From Sphingomonas sp. PAMC 26621 (lineage in GTDB: Bacteria; Pseudomonadota; Alphaproteobacteria; Sphingomonadales; Sphingomonadaceae): 64,000 bases of DNA. The stretch's first letter is position 1. Each line of letters opens with the position of its first letter. The notes beneath the pieces are model-generated. The model had not been told where the DNA came from, did not search any database, and saw only the letters and a list, made by a program, of their open reading frames with translations. Positions 1 through 8,074 of the stretch are shown one piece after another. The translations under genes and the position numbers were made by a program. The stretch spans positions 1 through 64,000 of the forward strand of contig NZ_AIDW01000022.1 of NCBI RefSeq assembly GCF_000251145.1, in the 5' to 3' direction.

Positions 1-57
1 GTCGGAAGCAGGCACGGCCCCACCCCCAACCCCTCCCCCGAGGGGGAGGGGCTTAGA
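1..57. repeat. Palindromic repeat arm inside glyS
   Basis: Bases 10-53 closely match the right arm of the intergenic repeat at 49592-49637. Both carry a GGCACxGCCCCACCCC-type lead-in, the run CCAACCCCTCCCC, a short loop and GGGGAGGGGCTT. Only one arm is inside the window. It is read through in frame by glyS. Confidence 0.7.
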
Positions 58-1179
58 AGAGACGATCCCCTCCTCCACCAACCACCGCGCGAGCTTCGCT
101 ACGCGCGCGACCTTGTCCGCGACCGTGCCGAGCTTCTCGTGGAACACGATCCGGTCGAGCTTCTCCGCCTGCGCCTCCAGCGGCACCTTCAGATCGGTCT
201 CGTAAAAGAACTTCGCATCCGACAGCCGTGCGGCGAGCACCTTGCGGTTGCCCTCGACGATCTTCTCGCCGCCATCGACCGCATCGATATTGGCGGTGCA
301 GACGAACGCATCCGCAAGCGCGCCACCGGCATCGCGGCACACGAAATACTTCTGGTTCACGCGCGCTGTCAGCTGGATCACCTCGGGCGGCACGCTGAGG
401 AACGCAGCATCGAAACGCCCGAGCAACGGCACCGGCCATTCGGTCAGCCCGGCATTCTCGGTCAGCAGCCCCTCGTCCTGGACCAGTTCGAGCCCGGCCT
501 TGCGCGCGGCCATCGTCGCGCCGAGCGCGATGATCTGGCGGCGTTCGGCCTGGTCGACGATCACGTGGCAGGCGCGCAATTTCTCGACATAATCGTCCGC
601 CGAGCCGATCGTGATGATGCCCGGATGATGGAAGCGATGCCCGACGGTGGCGGCACCGCTGGTGATGCCGGCGATCTCGACGGGCACGATCTCCTCGCCG
701 AGCAGCGCGACGATCCCCTGCAGCGGGCGGACCCAGCGCAGCGATTCCATCGTGGTCGAGGCCCCGCCCCAGCGCATCGCCTTGGGCCAAGGGAAGGCGC
801 GGATGATCGCGGGGATCGCCTCGGCGAGCACGCCGGTGGTGGCGCGACCCGCACGCTCGATCACCGCAAACAGCACGCCGTCGCGCTCGACGAGTTGCTC
901 GCGCGTGAGGCCGGTCTTGCGGAGGAAGCCTTCGTGCGCCTGTGGCGGCGCGCTGGCCTTGGGGCCCTTGGTTTCCTCGGACACCGCCGCCGTCTCCAGC
1001 GGCAGGCCGCGCGCGATCAGCGTGAGGCGGCGGGGCGTCGCGTAGGTGACCAGCTCGGTCGCGGCAAGGCCGGCTTTCGCCAGTTCGGCGGCGAACAGCT
1101 TGGCGAGATCCTCGCACGCGCGGTCCTGCATCCGCGCGGGGATTTCTTCCGAGCGGAGTTCGAGGAGGAAATCGGTCAT
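1..1179 (-). CDS. glyS: Glycyl-tRNA synthetase beta subunit (3' end outside window)
   Basis: Beta chain of the bacterial alpha2-beta2 glycyl-tRNA synthetase, which recognises and helps charge tRNA-Gly. The start at 1179 gives MTDFLLELRSEEIPARM, the standard GlyS N-terminus, and family blocks follow (PRRLTLIARGLP, FHEKLGTVADKVARVAKLAR). Only 393 codons are visible; the family is usually about 690 residues, so the C-terminal part lies beyond base 1. It is downstream of glyQ on the same strand, separated by 262 bases of repeat-rich sequence. Oddity: after ARWLVEEGIVSS the frame enters a dispersed palindromic repeat, read as KPLPLGGGVGGGAVPASD (residues 376-393), with no stop before the edge. The family identity is secure; how the reading frame continues after the repeat cannot be seen. 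Confidence 0.93.
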   Translation of the reverse strand, partial: MTDFLLELRSEEIPARMQDRACEDLAKLFAAELAKAGLAATELVTYATPRRLTLIARGLPLETAAVSEETKGPKASAPPQAHEGFLRKTGLTREQLVERDGVLFAVIERAGRATTGVLAEAIPAIIRAFPWPKAMRWGGASTTMESLRWVRPLQGIVALLGEEIVPVEIAGITSGAATVGHRFHHPGIITIGSADDYVEKLRACHVIVDQAERRQIIALGATMAARKAGLELVQDEGLLTENAGLTEWPVPLLGRFDAAFLSVPPEVIQLTARVNQKYFVCRDAGGALADAFVCTANIDAVDGGEKIVEGNRKVLAARLSDAKFFYETDLKVPLEAQAEKLDRIVFHEKLGTVADKVARVAKLARWLVEEGIVSSKPLPLGGGVGGGAVPASD

Positions 1180-1227
1180 GCGGGCACCGTTGGGAGGTTA
1201 AGCGCAGTCGTGGAGAAGGATTGGCTC

Positions 1228-1411
1228 GCACAAAGGCACAAAGACACGAAGGGAAGAAGGCGGAGAAGTCGACGGTCGTCAGCGCCAAAAGCCGAGCGCA
1301 GCTCCATCGCATAACCGGGAGCAGACCGACCGGCGGACACGAAGCGCAGCATCTTCGTGCCTTTGTGGCTTTGTGCGAGAAAACCCTTCTTCTCACACAA
1401 AGCCACAAAGC
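1228..1411. repeat. Inverted pair of CACAAAG-type repeats between glyQ and glyS
   Basis: The unit GCACAAAGGCACAAAGACAC at 1228 is answered by an inverted, slightly diverged unit CTTCGTGCCTTTGTGGCTTT from 1353. Bases 1360-1411 form a strong hairpin of their own (CTTTGTGGCTTTGTG against CACAAAGCCACAAAG). The same pair, with the same AAACCCTTCTT core, recurs at 29671-29808. No gene was seen in this 262-base gap. Confidence 0.75.
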
Positions 1412-1441
1412 CACTAAAAGAGGAAATGCCTGCGGCGCGGA

Positions 1442-2338
1442 TCACGCGGTCCACCCCGGATAGGCGGCCTGCCACGCGGGCGAATGCTTCTCGATCCACG
1501 CCTGGCAGCTGCCCTTCGCGAGATCGCGCACCCGGCCCATATACGCCTGCCGCTCGGCGACCGAGATGACGCCGCGCGCCTGCAACAGGTTGAACACGTG
1601 GCTAGCCTTGATCGCCTGCTCATAGGCCGGAATCGGCAACCCCGCAGCGAGGCTGTTCTCGCATTCGGCGACATGCTTGCGGAACGAATCGAACAGGCTG
1701 TCGGTGTCGGCTACTTCGAAATTCCAGGTCGACATCTCGACCTCATTCTCGTGGAACACCTCGCCGTAGGTCACGCCCGCGTCGTTGAACGCGAGGTCGT
1801 AGACGCTGTCCTTGTCCTGGATGTACATCGCGAGCCGCTCGAGCCCGTAGGTCAGCTCGCCCGCGACCGGCTTCATGTCGAACCCGCCCATCTGCTGGAA
1901 ATAGGTGAACTGGGTGACTTCCATCCCGTCGCACCAGACTTCCCAGCCAAGGCCCCAGGCTCCCAAGGTCGGCGACTCCCAGTCGTCCTCGACGAAGCGA
2001 ATGTCGTGGCGGGTGAAATCGATCCCGATCGCGGCGAGCGAACCGAGGTACAGCTCCTGCAGATCCGCCGGGCTCGGCTTCAGGATCACCTGATACTGGT
2101 AATAATGCTGGAGCCGGTTGGGGTTCTCGCCATAGCGACCGTCGGTCGGGCGGCGGCAGGGCTGGACGAAGGCTGCGTTCCACGGCTTGGGGCCGAGCGC
2201 GCGCAGCGTCGTGGCGGTGTGGAAGGTCCCCGCCCCCATTTCCATGTCATAGGGTTGCAGGATCAGGCATCCCCTGTCGCTCCAATAGTCATGGAGCGTC
2301 AGGATCATCCGCTGGAAGCTCATCGGGCGATCGGTCAT
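1442..2338 (-). CDS. glyQ: Glycyl-tRNA synthetase alpha subunit
   Basis: Alpha (catalytic) chain of the tetrameric class II glycyl-tRNA synthetase; it activates glycine with ATP for transfer to tRNA-Gly in the cytoplasm. The 298-residue product has the normal family length and nearly invariant blocks: [59 protein letters not shown] and the C-terminal [14 protein letters not shown]. The first ATG (2338) yields [19 protein letters not shown], which fits the family. glyS follows on the same strand after a repeat-filled gap, so the two are probably co-transcribed. The gene upstream (a TraB/GumN protein) is divergent. Confidence 0.97.
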   Translation of the reverse strand: MTDRPMSFQRMILTLHDYWSDRGCLILQPYDMEMGAGTFHTATTLRALGPKPWNAAFVQPCRRPTDGRYGENPNRLQHYYQYQVILKPSPADLQELYLGSLAAIGIDFTRHDIRFVEDDWESPTLGAWGLGWEVWCDGMEVTQFTYFQQMGGFDMKPVAGELTYGLERLAMYIQDKDSVYDLAFNDAGVTYGEVFHENEVEMSTWNFEVADTDSLFDSFRKHVAECENSLAAGLPIPAYEQAIKASHVFNLLQARGVISVAERQAYMGRVRDLAKGSCQAWIEKHSPAWQAAYPGWTA

Positions 2339-2458
2339 GATGCGGTGGCTTTGGCGCAGTGCCGCAAGGGGGTCAACGCCTCATCGGAGGCTGTTAACCG
2401 CTGCGCGTTTAGACGATAGCACGGCGGCCACCGCCGGACACGCATCGGGATCAACGTC

Positions 2459-3394
2459 ATGACCATCACCCGCCCCCTTTTCGCGCTGACCGCGCTGTTG
2501 CTCGCTGGTCCCGCCGTGGCGCAGACCGCCACCGCTCCCATTACCCCGCCCGTCGCGATGCCCGCCACCCCGCACGCGGCGACGATCCCCGCCGACCCCG
2601 CCTTGTGGGTCGTGAAGGACAAGGACACCACCGTCTATTTGTTCGGGACGGTCCACGCGCTCAAGCCCCATTTGGGATGGTTCGATTCGGCGGTGAGGAA
2701 AGCGTTCGATTCGAGCGGTCAGCTGATGCTCGAGATCCCGCTGCCCGATCCGGCCACCGCGCAACGCGTGATGCTCCCGCTCGCGACCGATACGTCGGGC
2801 GTGCCACTGACGCAGAAGCTCCCCGCGGGGGACCGTGCCGCTTATGCCGCGGCGATGACCAGGCTCGGCATTCCGCCCGCCGCGCTCGAAAAGTTCGAGC
2901 CGTGGTTCGTCGCGGTGACGCTGTCGCAGCTTGCGCTGCAAAAGGCCGGGTTCAGCGCCGCCGATGGCGCCGAGGCGGAACTTACTGCCGCCGCAACCGC
3001 CCAGCGCAAGCCGGTCGCGGGCCTCGAAACGCTCCAGCAACAGCTCGGCTATTTCCACAATCTCTCGCAAGCCGATCAGGTCGCGTTCCTCGTGTCGAGC
3101 GTGCAGGACATCGACAAGTTCGACGGCATGATCAACGCGATGCTCGATCGCTGGAAGGCGGGCGACGCCGAGGGGCTGAGCGCGCTGATGAACGAGGACC
3201 TGACCAGCCAGCCCAACCTGTACCGCGTCCTGCTGGTCGAGCGGAACAAGCGTTGGGCGACGTGGATCGCCCAACGGATGAAGAAGCCGGGGACGGTGTT
3301 CATCGCGGTCGGCGCGGGGCATCTCGCGGGCAGGGACAGCGTGCAGACGCAACTGGCGAAATACCGGCTCAAGGCCGTGCGCATCCGCTATTGA
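2459..3394 (+). CDS. TraB/GumN family protein, exported
   Basis: A 311-residue protein of the TraB/GumN superfamily (proposed Tiki-like metallo-hydrolases; role in bacteria not established). It begins with a signal peptide (MTITRPLFALTALLLAGPAVAQ), so the mature protein should be periplasmic. Family signatures are the N-terminal GTVHAL motif (residues 63-68) after WVVKDKDTTVYLF, and the C-terminal GAGHL motif (about residue 285). Its stop codon overlaps the ATG of a second TraB/GumN gene, so the two are translationally coupled tandem paralogues. The start is the first ATG compatible with the signal peptide. Confidence 0.85.
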   Translation: MTITRPLFALTALLLAGPAVAQTATAPITPPVAMPATPHAATIPADPALWVVKDKDTTVYLFGTVHALKPHLGWFDSAVRKAFDSSGQLMLEIPLPDPATAQRVMLPLATDTSGVPLTQKLPAGDRAAYAAAMTRLGIPPAALEKFEPWFVAVTLSQLALQKAGFSAADGAEAELTAAATAQRKPVAGLETLQQQLGYFHNLSQADQVAFLVSSVQDIDKFDGMINAMLDRWKAGDAEGLSALMNEDLTSQPNLYRVLLVERNKRWATWIAQRMKKPGTVFIAVGAGHLAGRDSVQTQLAKYRLKAVRIRY

Positions 3395-4248
3395 TGCGGT
3401 GGCTGCTTGCTCTGGCGCTTGCGCTGCTCGCGGGATGCGACCGCGCGCCACCCGTCGATGCACGGCCGGCGCTGTGGCGGGTCTCGGATGGCGACACGAC
3501 GATCTGGCTGCTCGGGACGATCCATGCGTTGCCACCCGGCGTTCGCTGGGAAACGCCCGAGGTCGCCCGCGCGATCGCCGCGGCGGATACGCTGATCCTC
3601 GAGGTGCCGCCCGCGACCGCGGACGCCCATGCGCAGTTCGAGGCAATCGCGCGCCGGCCGGGCCTGGCGCCGCTGGCTGCGCGAGTCACACCGGAGGACC
3701 GGCAAGTGCTCGCGCGCAGCATCGCCGCGGCGGGGCTGACGGAAACGGACCTGCAGGGGTATAAGACCTGGGGCGCGGCGCTCGTGATCGGCGCGGCGGG
3801 CGGGCATAGCAGCGACGCCTCGGCGGATCGCGGGATCGAGCCCGTCCTCACCGCACGGTTTGCGGGCAGGACGATCGGCGCGCTCGAAACGCGCGAGGGG
3901 CAGTTGCGCCTGTTCGACCGCCTGCCCGCAGCGGCGCAGAAGGCGCTGCTGCGCGAAGCGGCGCGCGACGCGCTTGATCCTGCGCGAGGATATCAGACGC
4001 TGCTGGCGGCGTGGGTGAAGGGCGATTCCGCTGCGCTTGCCGAAACGCTCGAATCGGTCCGGGGCGACCCGACGCTGGCGCAACCGCTGATCGCCCAGCG
4101 CAACAGACGCTGGGCAAGCGCGATCCTGCGGCGGATGGCGCGGCCCGGGCGCGTGCTGGTGGCGGTCGGCGCGGGGCATCTGGTGGGGCCGGGGTCGGTG
4201 ATCGACCTGCTGCGCGCGCGCGGCGTGCGGGTGGCGCGCGTGGAGTAA
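3394..4248 (+). CDS. TraB/GumN family lipoprotein
   Basis: A 284-residue paralogue of the preceding gene. The start at 3394 overlaps the TGA of the upstream gene and gives [20 protein letters not shown], a lipoprotein signal with the lipobox LAGC (Cys15), so this copy should be membrane-anchored while its neighbour is soluble. The TraB/GumN signatures are present: [20 protein letters not shown] (residues 27-46) and the C-terminal GAGHLVG. The frame is open far upstream without a plausible signal peptide, which argues for the internal start. Function is unknown beyond the family assignment. Confidence 0.83.
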   Translation: MRWLLALALALLAGCDRAPPVDARPALWRVSDGDTTIWLLGTIHALPPGVRWETPEVARAIAAADTLILEVPPATADAHAQFEAIARRPGLAPLAARVTPEDRQVLARSIAAAGLTETDLQGYKTWGAALVIGAAGGHSSDASADRGIEPVLTARFAGRTIGALETREGQLRLFDRLPAAAQKALLREAARDALDPARGYQTLLAAWVKGDSAALAETLESVRGDPTLAQPLIAQRNRRWASAILRRMARPGRVLVAVGAGHLVGPGSVIDLLRARGVRVARVE

Positions 4249-4381
4249 CGGCACGACGCGGCACCGCCCACCCGCCATCTTGCCTTTTCCCGCGCCTTCC
4301 CCTATGCGATCGCGCTTCGGTCAGGGTCATCCCTGGAGGCTTGGCCGGAACATACCACATCAAGTATTTCGGAGCATTGCA

Positions 4382-5077
4382 ATGAGCGAACAGATGACGC
4401 TCGCAGCCGAGACGCGCGAACAGGTTGGCAAGGGAGCCTCCCGTTTGCTTCGTCGTGAAGGCCGCGTCCCCGCCGTAATCTACGGCAATAAGCAGGAACC
4501 CCTGTCGATCCACGTCGAGGAAAAGGCGCTGATGCGTCTGCTCAACACGGGTCACTTCATGAATTCGGTCGTCATGCTCGACGCCGGTGGCCAGCAGGTT
4601 CGCACCCTGCCCAAGGACGTCACCTTCGACGTCGTCACCGAGCGTCCGGTCCATGTCGACTTCCTGCGGATCGGCGCGCATTCGACCGTCACCGTCGCGG
4701 TTCCTGTCGTGTTCGTCGATGAAGACGACGCCCCTGGCATCAAGAAGGATGGCGGCGTGCTCAACGTCACGCGTCACGAGATCGAAGTCGTCTGCGACGC
4801 AGCCGAGATCCCTGGCGAGATCAGCATCTCGCTCGCAGGCCTCGAAGTCGGCGCATCGATCCACATTTCGGACGTGAAGCTGCCCAAGGGCGTCGAGCCG
4901 TCGATCTCGGATCGCGACTTCGCGATCGCGACGATCGTGCCGCCGACGGTTCCAACCGCGGCGGACGAGGAACTCGACGCAGCGGTTGCCGAAGCGCAGT
5001 CGGCTGAGTCCGAAGCAGAGGCCGCTGAAGACGCGGCTGCCGCGGACGACACGTCCGCGGACGACAAGGCCGAATAA
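4382..5077 (+). CDS. rplY: 50S ribosomal protein L25 (long CTC/TL5 form)
   Basis: Binds 5S rRNA in the large ribosomal subunit. The product has 231 residues: an N-terminal L25 domain ([26 protein letters not shown], residues about 8-35) followed by the TL5-type beta domain (residues about 100-195) that makes this the long CTC form, and an acidic, Ala-rich tail (about residues 200-231). The start at ATG 4382 gives [18 protein letters not shown]; an upstream in-frame ATG exists at 4280 but would add residues unlike the family. pth follows 220 bases downstream, the usual neighbour of this gene, although a terminator-like hairpin and a repeat separate them here. Confidence 0.95.
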   Translation: MSEQMTLAAETREQVGKGASRLLRREGRVPAVIYGNKQEPLSIHVEEKALMRLLNTGHFMNSVVMLDAGGQQVRTLPKDVTFDVVTERPVHVDFLRIGAHSTVTVAVPVVFVDEDDAPGIKKDGGVLNVTRHEIEVVCDAAEIPGEISISLAGLEVGASIHISDVKLPKGVEPSISDRDFAIATIVPPTVPTAADEELDAAVAEAQSAESEAEAAEDAAAADDTSADDKAE

Positions 5078-5115
5078 GCCTGTCTGCCCCTTCCCGCGTG
5101 CGGGGAGAGGCCTGG

Positions 5116-5164
5116 AAAAAGGGGACAGTCTGCGGCGCGTGCGTCCGGCAGGCTGTCCCTTTTT
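5116..5164. terminator. Hairpin with flanking A/T runs after rplY
   Basis: AAAAAGGGGACAG at 5116-5128 pairs with CTGTCCCTTTTT at 5153-5164. The stem ends in a T run on the plus strand and starts with an A run, so it could stop transcription in either direction. It lies 38 bases after the rplY stop. Confidence 0.75.
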
Positions 5165-5192
5165 CGTGAATTCACTATTGAGCTTCTTCCTG

Positions 5193-5265
5193 CCCGTTCG
5201 TTTCGAACGAAGTCGAGAAACCTGGCACAGCGCAGGGTTTCTCGACATCGCTCGAAACGAACGGG
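5193..5265. repeat. Long palindromic repeat, CCCGTTCGTTTCGA family
   Basis: A near-perfect inverted repeat: CCCGTTCGTTTCGAACGAAG on the left, CGCTCGAAACGAACGGG on the right, with the core GGCACAGCGCAGG. A second copy with the same core is at 57814-57892. It ends 32 bases before the pth start codon. Confidence 0.85.
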
Positions 5266-5297
5266 ATGAGAAATACAGCGGGCAGGCAGAACACGAC

Positions 5298-5867
5298 ATG
5301 CAACTCTGGGCCGGTCTCGGAAATCCCGGTGCGCAATATGCGCTCAACCGGCACAATGTCGGGTTCATGGCGGTCGATACGATCGCCGAGATGCACGGCT
5401 TCGGCAGCGTCAAGAAGGCGTTCCAGGGCTGGACCCAGGACGGGCGGATCGGCAGCGAGAAGATCCTGCTGCTCAAGCCCGCCACCTTCATGAACGAAAG
5501 CGGCCGCAGCATCGGCGAGGCGATGCGCTTCTACAAGCTCAGCCCCGCCGACGTCACCGTCTTCTACGACGAGCTCGATCTCGACCCGTTTCGCGTCAAG
5601 GTGAAGACCGGCGGTGGTGCCGCCGGGCATAACGGTATCCGCTCGACCGCGCAGCATATCGGCGAGGACTTCCGCCGCGTGCGGATCGGGATCGGGCATC
5701 CCGGGCACAAGGACAAGGTGTCGCCCTATGTGCTGGGCAATTACGCCAAGGCCGAGATGGACCCGCTGAGTGACGTGCTCGGCGCGATCGCGGCGGAGGC
5801 CTCGTGGCTGGCGGCGGGGGATGACCAGCGGTTCATGAGCGACGTGGCGTTGCGACTTGCGCGGTAG
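5298..5867 (+). CDS. pth: Peptidyl-tRNA hydrolase
   Basis: Releases tRNA from peptidyl-tRNAs that drop off the ribosome. The 189-residue product has the normal length. Motifs seen: LWAGLGNPGAQYALNRHNVG at the N-terminus (the active-site His is His19 in NRHNVGF), LLLKPATFMNESG, VFYDELDLDPFRVKVK and GGGAAGHNGIRS. The start at ATG 5298 is chosen because it yields MQLWAGLGNPG; the frame is open upstream, but there it runs through a palindromic repeat. It lies in the usual rplY-pth order. Confidence 0.95.
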   Translation: MQLWAGLGNPGAQYALNRHNVGFMAVDTIAEMHGFGSVKKAFQGWTQDGRIGSEKILLLKPATFMNESGRSIGEAMRFYKLSPADVTVFYDELDLDPFRVKVKTGGGAAGHNGIRSTAQHIGEDFRRVRIGIGHPGHKDKVSPYVLGNYAKAEMDPLSDVLGAIAAEASWLAAGDDQRFMSDVALRLAR

Positions 5868-5900
5868 AAGCGGATCGGCGGAGCTACTCCCGTCTCTCGC

Positions 5901-6002
5901 CTCCCCGGCGAAGGCCGGGGCCCAGTAGCGAGCGGTTCATGGCGAGGGCAGCGCTCCGATCCGTCGACCTGCGCTGCTGGGCCCCGGCCTTCGCCGGGGA
6001 AG
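5901..6002. repeat. REP-type pair, CCCCGGCGAAGGCCGGGG family
   Basis: Two inverted arms, CTCCCCGGCGAAGGCCGGGG (5901) and GGCCCCGGCCTTCGCCGGGG (about 5980-5999), flank a 40-base spacer. Each arm is itself a hairpin. A further intergenic copy is at 54707-54808, and two copies lie inside a gene at 10605-10887. It sits between the convergent ends of pth and the cupin gene. Confidence 0.85.
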
Positions 6003-6026
6003 TAAAGGGTTGCGGACGGCCCTCGA

Positions 6027-7229
6027 TTAAACCTGCGGCGTGTACCGCTCGAACAACCGCTCGCGCACCAGCAGCGCGAGCAGCGCCGCATGCTCCTCCG
6101 CCGGAACATGCGCGAACCTCGCGCGCAATTCCTGCGCCGAGAAGGCCGGGCGCGTCAGCGCATAGTCCGCCACCGTCCCGAACGTTCCGAGCGGATGCGC
6201 CCCGCTTTGAGTGCGCAGGACCATACCCACGTCGTGCCATTCGACCTGCGCCGGACGCTGGGTGCGCGCATAGCTGTCGAGCGCAAGCCGCTTGGGCAGC
6301 GTGAAGGCATAGTCCGATCGCGTTCGCGCGCGTTGCGCGTCGATCACCGCATCGCGAATCAACGGGCTGCCGGCAAGTTCGCCGAGCCTGCGTGCCAACG
6401 CCTGAAACTGCGCTTCGAGCGGCTGGCCGTCGTCGCTCCGCGCATCCGCCAGATATGCGCGGAACGCGGGCTCGCGCAGCGCCGCTTCTTCCAGTGCGCG
6501 CAGCAGCGCCATCGCGCCGAGCGGCGCCACCGCGAAACTGACGTGCAGCGACGCGCCTTCCTGCGCCAGCGCATCGTGATAGCAACCGCGCGGCAGATAC
6601 AGCACATCGCCCGGCCGCATCCGGACTTCGGCCATCAGGTCCCCCCGCGCCGCGTCGATCTGGCGCTGGACCTCCTCCCCGCCATGCGGTGCGCTGACCG
6701 GATTTTCGGCACGGTTGCGGTAAATCCGCCAGACCTTCTCCCCTTCGCACTGGAGCGCGAACACGTCATGCAGGTCGTAATGCGTTGCGAACGCCTGCAC
6801 GCCCTTGAACGAGCAATAGACGTTGGCGTTGGTCAGCGCCGCGAACTCCGTCCCGAGCAGCGTCGTCCAGCGCCGCAACTCGGGCGCGATCCGCTCGACG
6901 TCGTCCGCGACGAGGCTTGCGCCCATGCCGAGGAAGACTCCGACCCGCGCCGGGTCCGCGCGGCGCGTGTCGATCGGCGCGGCGGGATCGCCGTCGAGAT
7001 AGAAGTCCGGCAGGATCGGCCGACTGTTGAGGATCAGCTTGAGGTTGGCCGCGGTCCAATGCCCGCCGGTGCCGAGCAGTTCGGAAAACCGCTCCCAGGT
7101 GAGCAGGCTGCCCCTGCCCCCCGCAGGACTCGGCAAATGGACCGGCTGCCGGTCCCAATAGTGCGAGCGGAAGGTCTCGACGTCGAGCGGGGCGACGAGA
7201 TCGGACAAGGCGACGCGAGAAAAATCCAC
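6027..7229 (-). CDS. JmjC/cupin-type oxygenase, ribosomal-oxygenase-like
   Basis: A 400-residue protein resembling the bacterial JmjC-fold 2-oxoglutarate oxygenases (YcfD/ROX group), of which characterised members hydroxylate ribosomal proteins. The double-stranded beta-helix iron motif is visible as His150-x-Asp152 (ATHYDLHDVFALQCEGEKVW) with the distal His218 (YLPRGCYHDAL). The N-terminus (FRSHYWDRQPVHL) is typical of the group. The C-terminal third (from about residue 300) looks like the winged-helix/dimerisation part of these enzymes. It is divergent from a second, unrelated Fe(II) oxygenase gene 65 bases away. The substrate cannot be read from sequence. Confidence 0.8.
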   Translation of the reverse strand: MDFSRVALSDLVAPLDVETFRSHYWDRQPVHLPSPAGGRGSLLTWERFSELLGTGGHWTAANLKLILNSRPILPDFYLDGDPAAPIDTRRADPARVGVFLGMGASLVADDVERIAPELRRWTTLLGTEFAALTNANVYCSFKGVQAFATHYDLHDVFALQCEGEKVWRIYRNRAENPVSAPHGGEEVQRQIDAARGDLMAEVRMRPGDVLYLPRGCYHDALAQEGASLHVSFAVAPLGAMALLRALEEAALREPAFRAYLADARSDDGQPLEAQFQALARRLGELAGSPLIRDAVIDAQRARTRSDYAFTLPKRLALDSYARTQRPAQVEWHDVGMVLRTQSGAHPLGTFGTVADYALTRPAFSAQELRARFAHVPAEEHAALLALLVRERLFERYTPQV

Positions 7230-7294
7230 GCGCGAAGCCTAGGTTGCACCGCATCCCTTGGCAATTGCGGCGCGCTGGAGGATAGGCGACAGCC

Positions 7295-7909
7295 ATGAAA
7301 ACCTCCCCGGTCCGCAGCCTGTTCGCCACGCCGTTCTACGACGGAAAACTGAAGGACGCGGCGCTGGTCGCCGAGCTCGACCGGTCGTGCCGGATGCTCG
7401 CGGAGGACGATCGTGCGGGGCGGACCTGGGCCAAGGCGCACGGCTATCGCGGCTACACCTCTTACGCCTCGCTCGACGACCTGCCGATGCGCGACCCCGC
7501 GTTCGGCGATCTCGTCAAATTGCTCAACAAGCATGTCGCCAAATTCGCAGAGGCGTGCGCGTTCGATCTGCAGGGCGGGAAGCTCAAGCTCGACAGCCTG
7601 TGGGTCAATGTGATGAAGCCGGGCGGCACGCATTCGGGGCACGTCCACCCGCACAGCGTGATCTCGGGCACGGTCTATATCGCGGTGCCCGAGGGCGCGG
7701 GCGCGCTCAAGCTCGAAGATCCGCGGTTGCCGATGATGATGGCCGCCCCGCCGCGCCTGCCCGATGCGCGCGAGGACCAGCGGACGTTCGTCTATGTCGA
7801 GCCCGAGGCGGGGAGCGTCTTCCTGTGGGAGAGCTGGCTGCGGCACGAAGTCGCGCCGGGGACGGCAAAGGCCGAGCGGATCAGCATCAGCTTCAATTAT
7901 CGGTGGTGA
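7295..7909 (+). CDS. Putative 2-oxoglutarate/Fe(II) oxygenase (TIGR02466-like)
   Basis: A 204-residue protein of the small 2OG-Fe(II) oxygenase family seen in marine bacteria and alphaproteobacteria (TIGR02466 type), with no known substrate. Residues 104-130 (VNVMKPGGTHSGHVHPHSVI and on) carry the proximal iron-binding His cluster. The distal His184 and the 2-oxoglutarate-binding Arg195 lie in SWLRHEVAPG and ERISISFNYRW. The end FNYRW is characteristic. The start ATG 7295 gives MKTSPVRSLFATPFYDG, a typical opening. Divergent from the JmjC-type gene. Confidence 0.82.
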   Translation: MKTSPVRSLFATPFYDGKLKDAALVAELDRSCRMLAEDDRAGRTWAKAHGYRGYTSYASLDDLPMRDPAFGDLVKLLNKHVAKFAEACAFDLQGGKLKLDSLWVNVMKPGGTHSGHVHPHSVISGTVYIAVPEGAGALKLEDPRLPMMMAAPPRLPDAREDQRTFVYVEPEAGSVFLWESWLRHEVAPGTAKAERISISFNYRW

Positions 7910-7957
7910 TGGCTTTGCGGAGCAGCCTTAGCGTCACTTGCGCGCTTTCCCCTCCCC

Positions 7958-8053
7958 CGTCCTTCCCGCGAACGCCGGAATTCAGCGATACTAGCGGTTC
8001 GTAAGGCAAGCGCAGCCAGCCAGTATGGACGCCCCCCTTTGCCGGGATGACGG
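7958..8053. repeat. Palindromic repeat, GTCATTCCCGCG...CCAGTATGGA family
   Basis: A degenerate copy of the repeat found at 18658-18752 and 53161-53256. It shares the inner block GCCAGTATGGA and the outer GTCNTTCCCGC / CGGGATGACGG ends. It lies between two convergent genes. Confidence 0.6.
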
Positions 8054-8074
8054 ATGAGGGGATGGGTGGCCGCG

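Noticed and set aside
5099..5866. Extended N-terminus for pth
   Set aside because: The open frame upstream of 5298 is produced by a palindromic repeat and gives no family-like residues.
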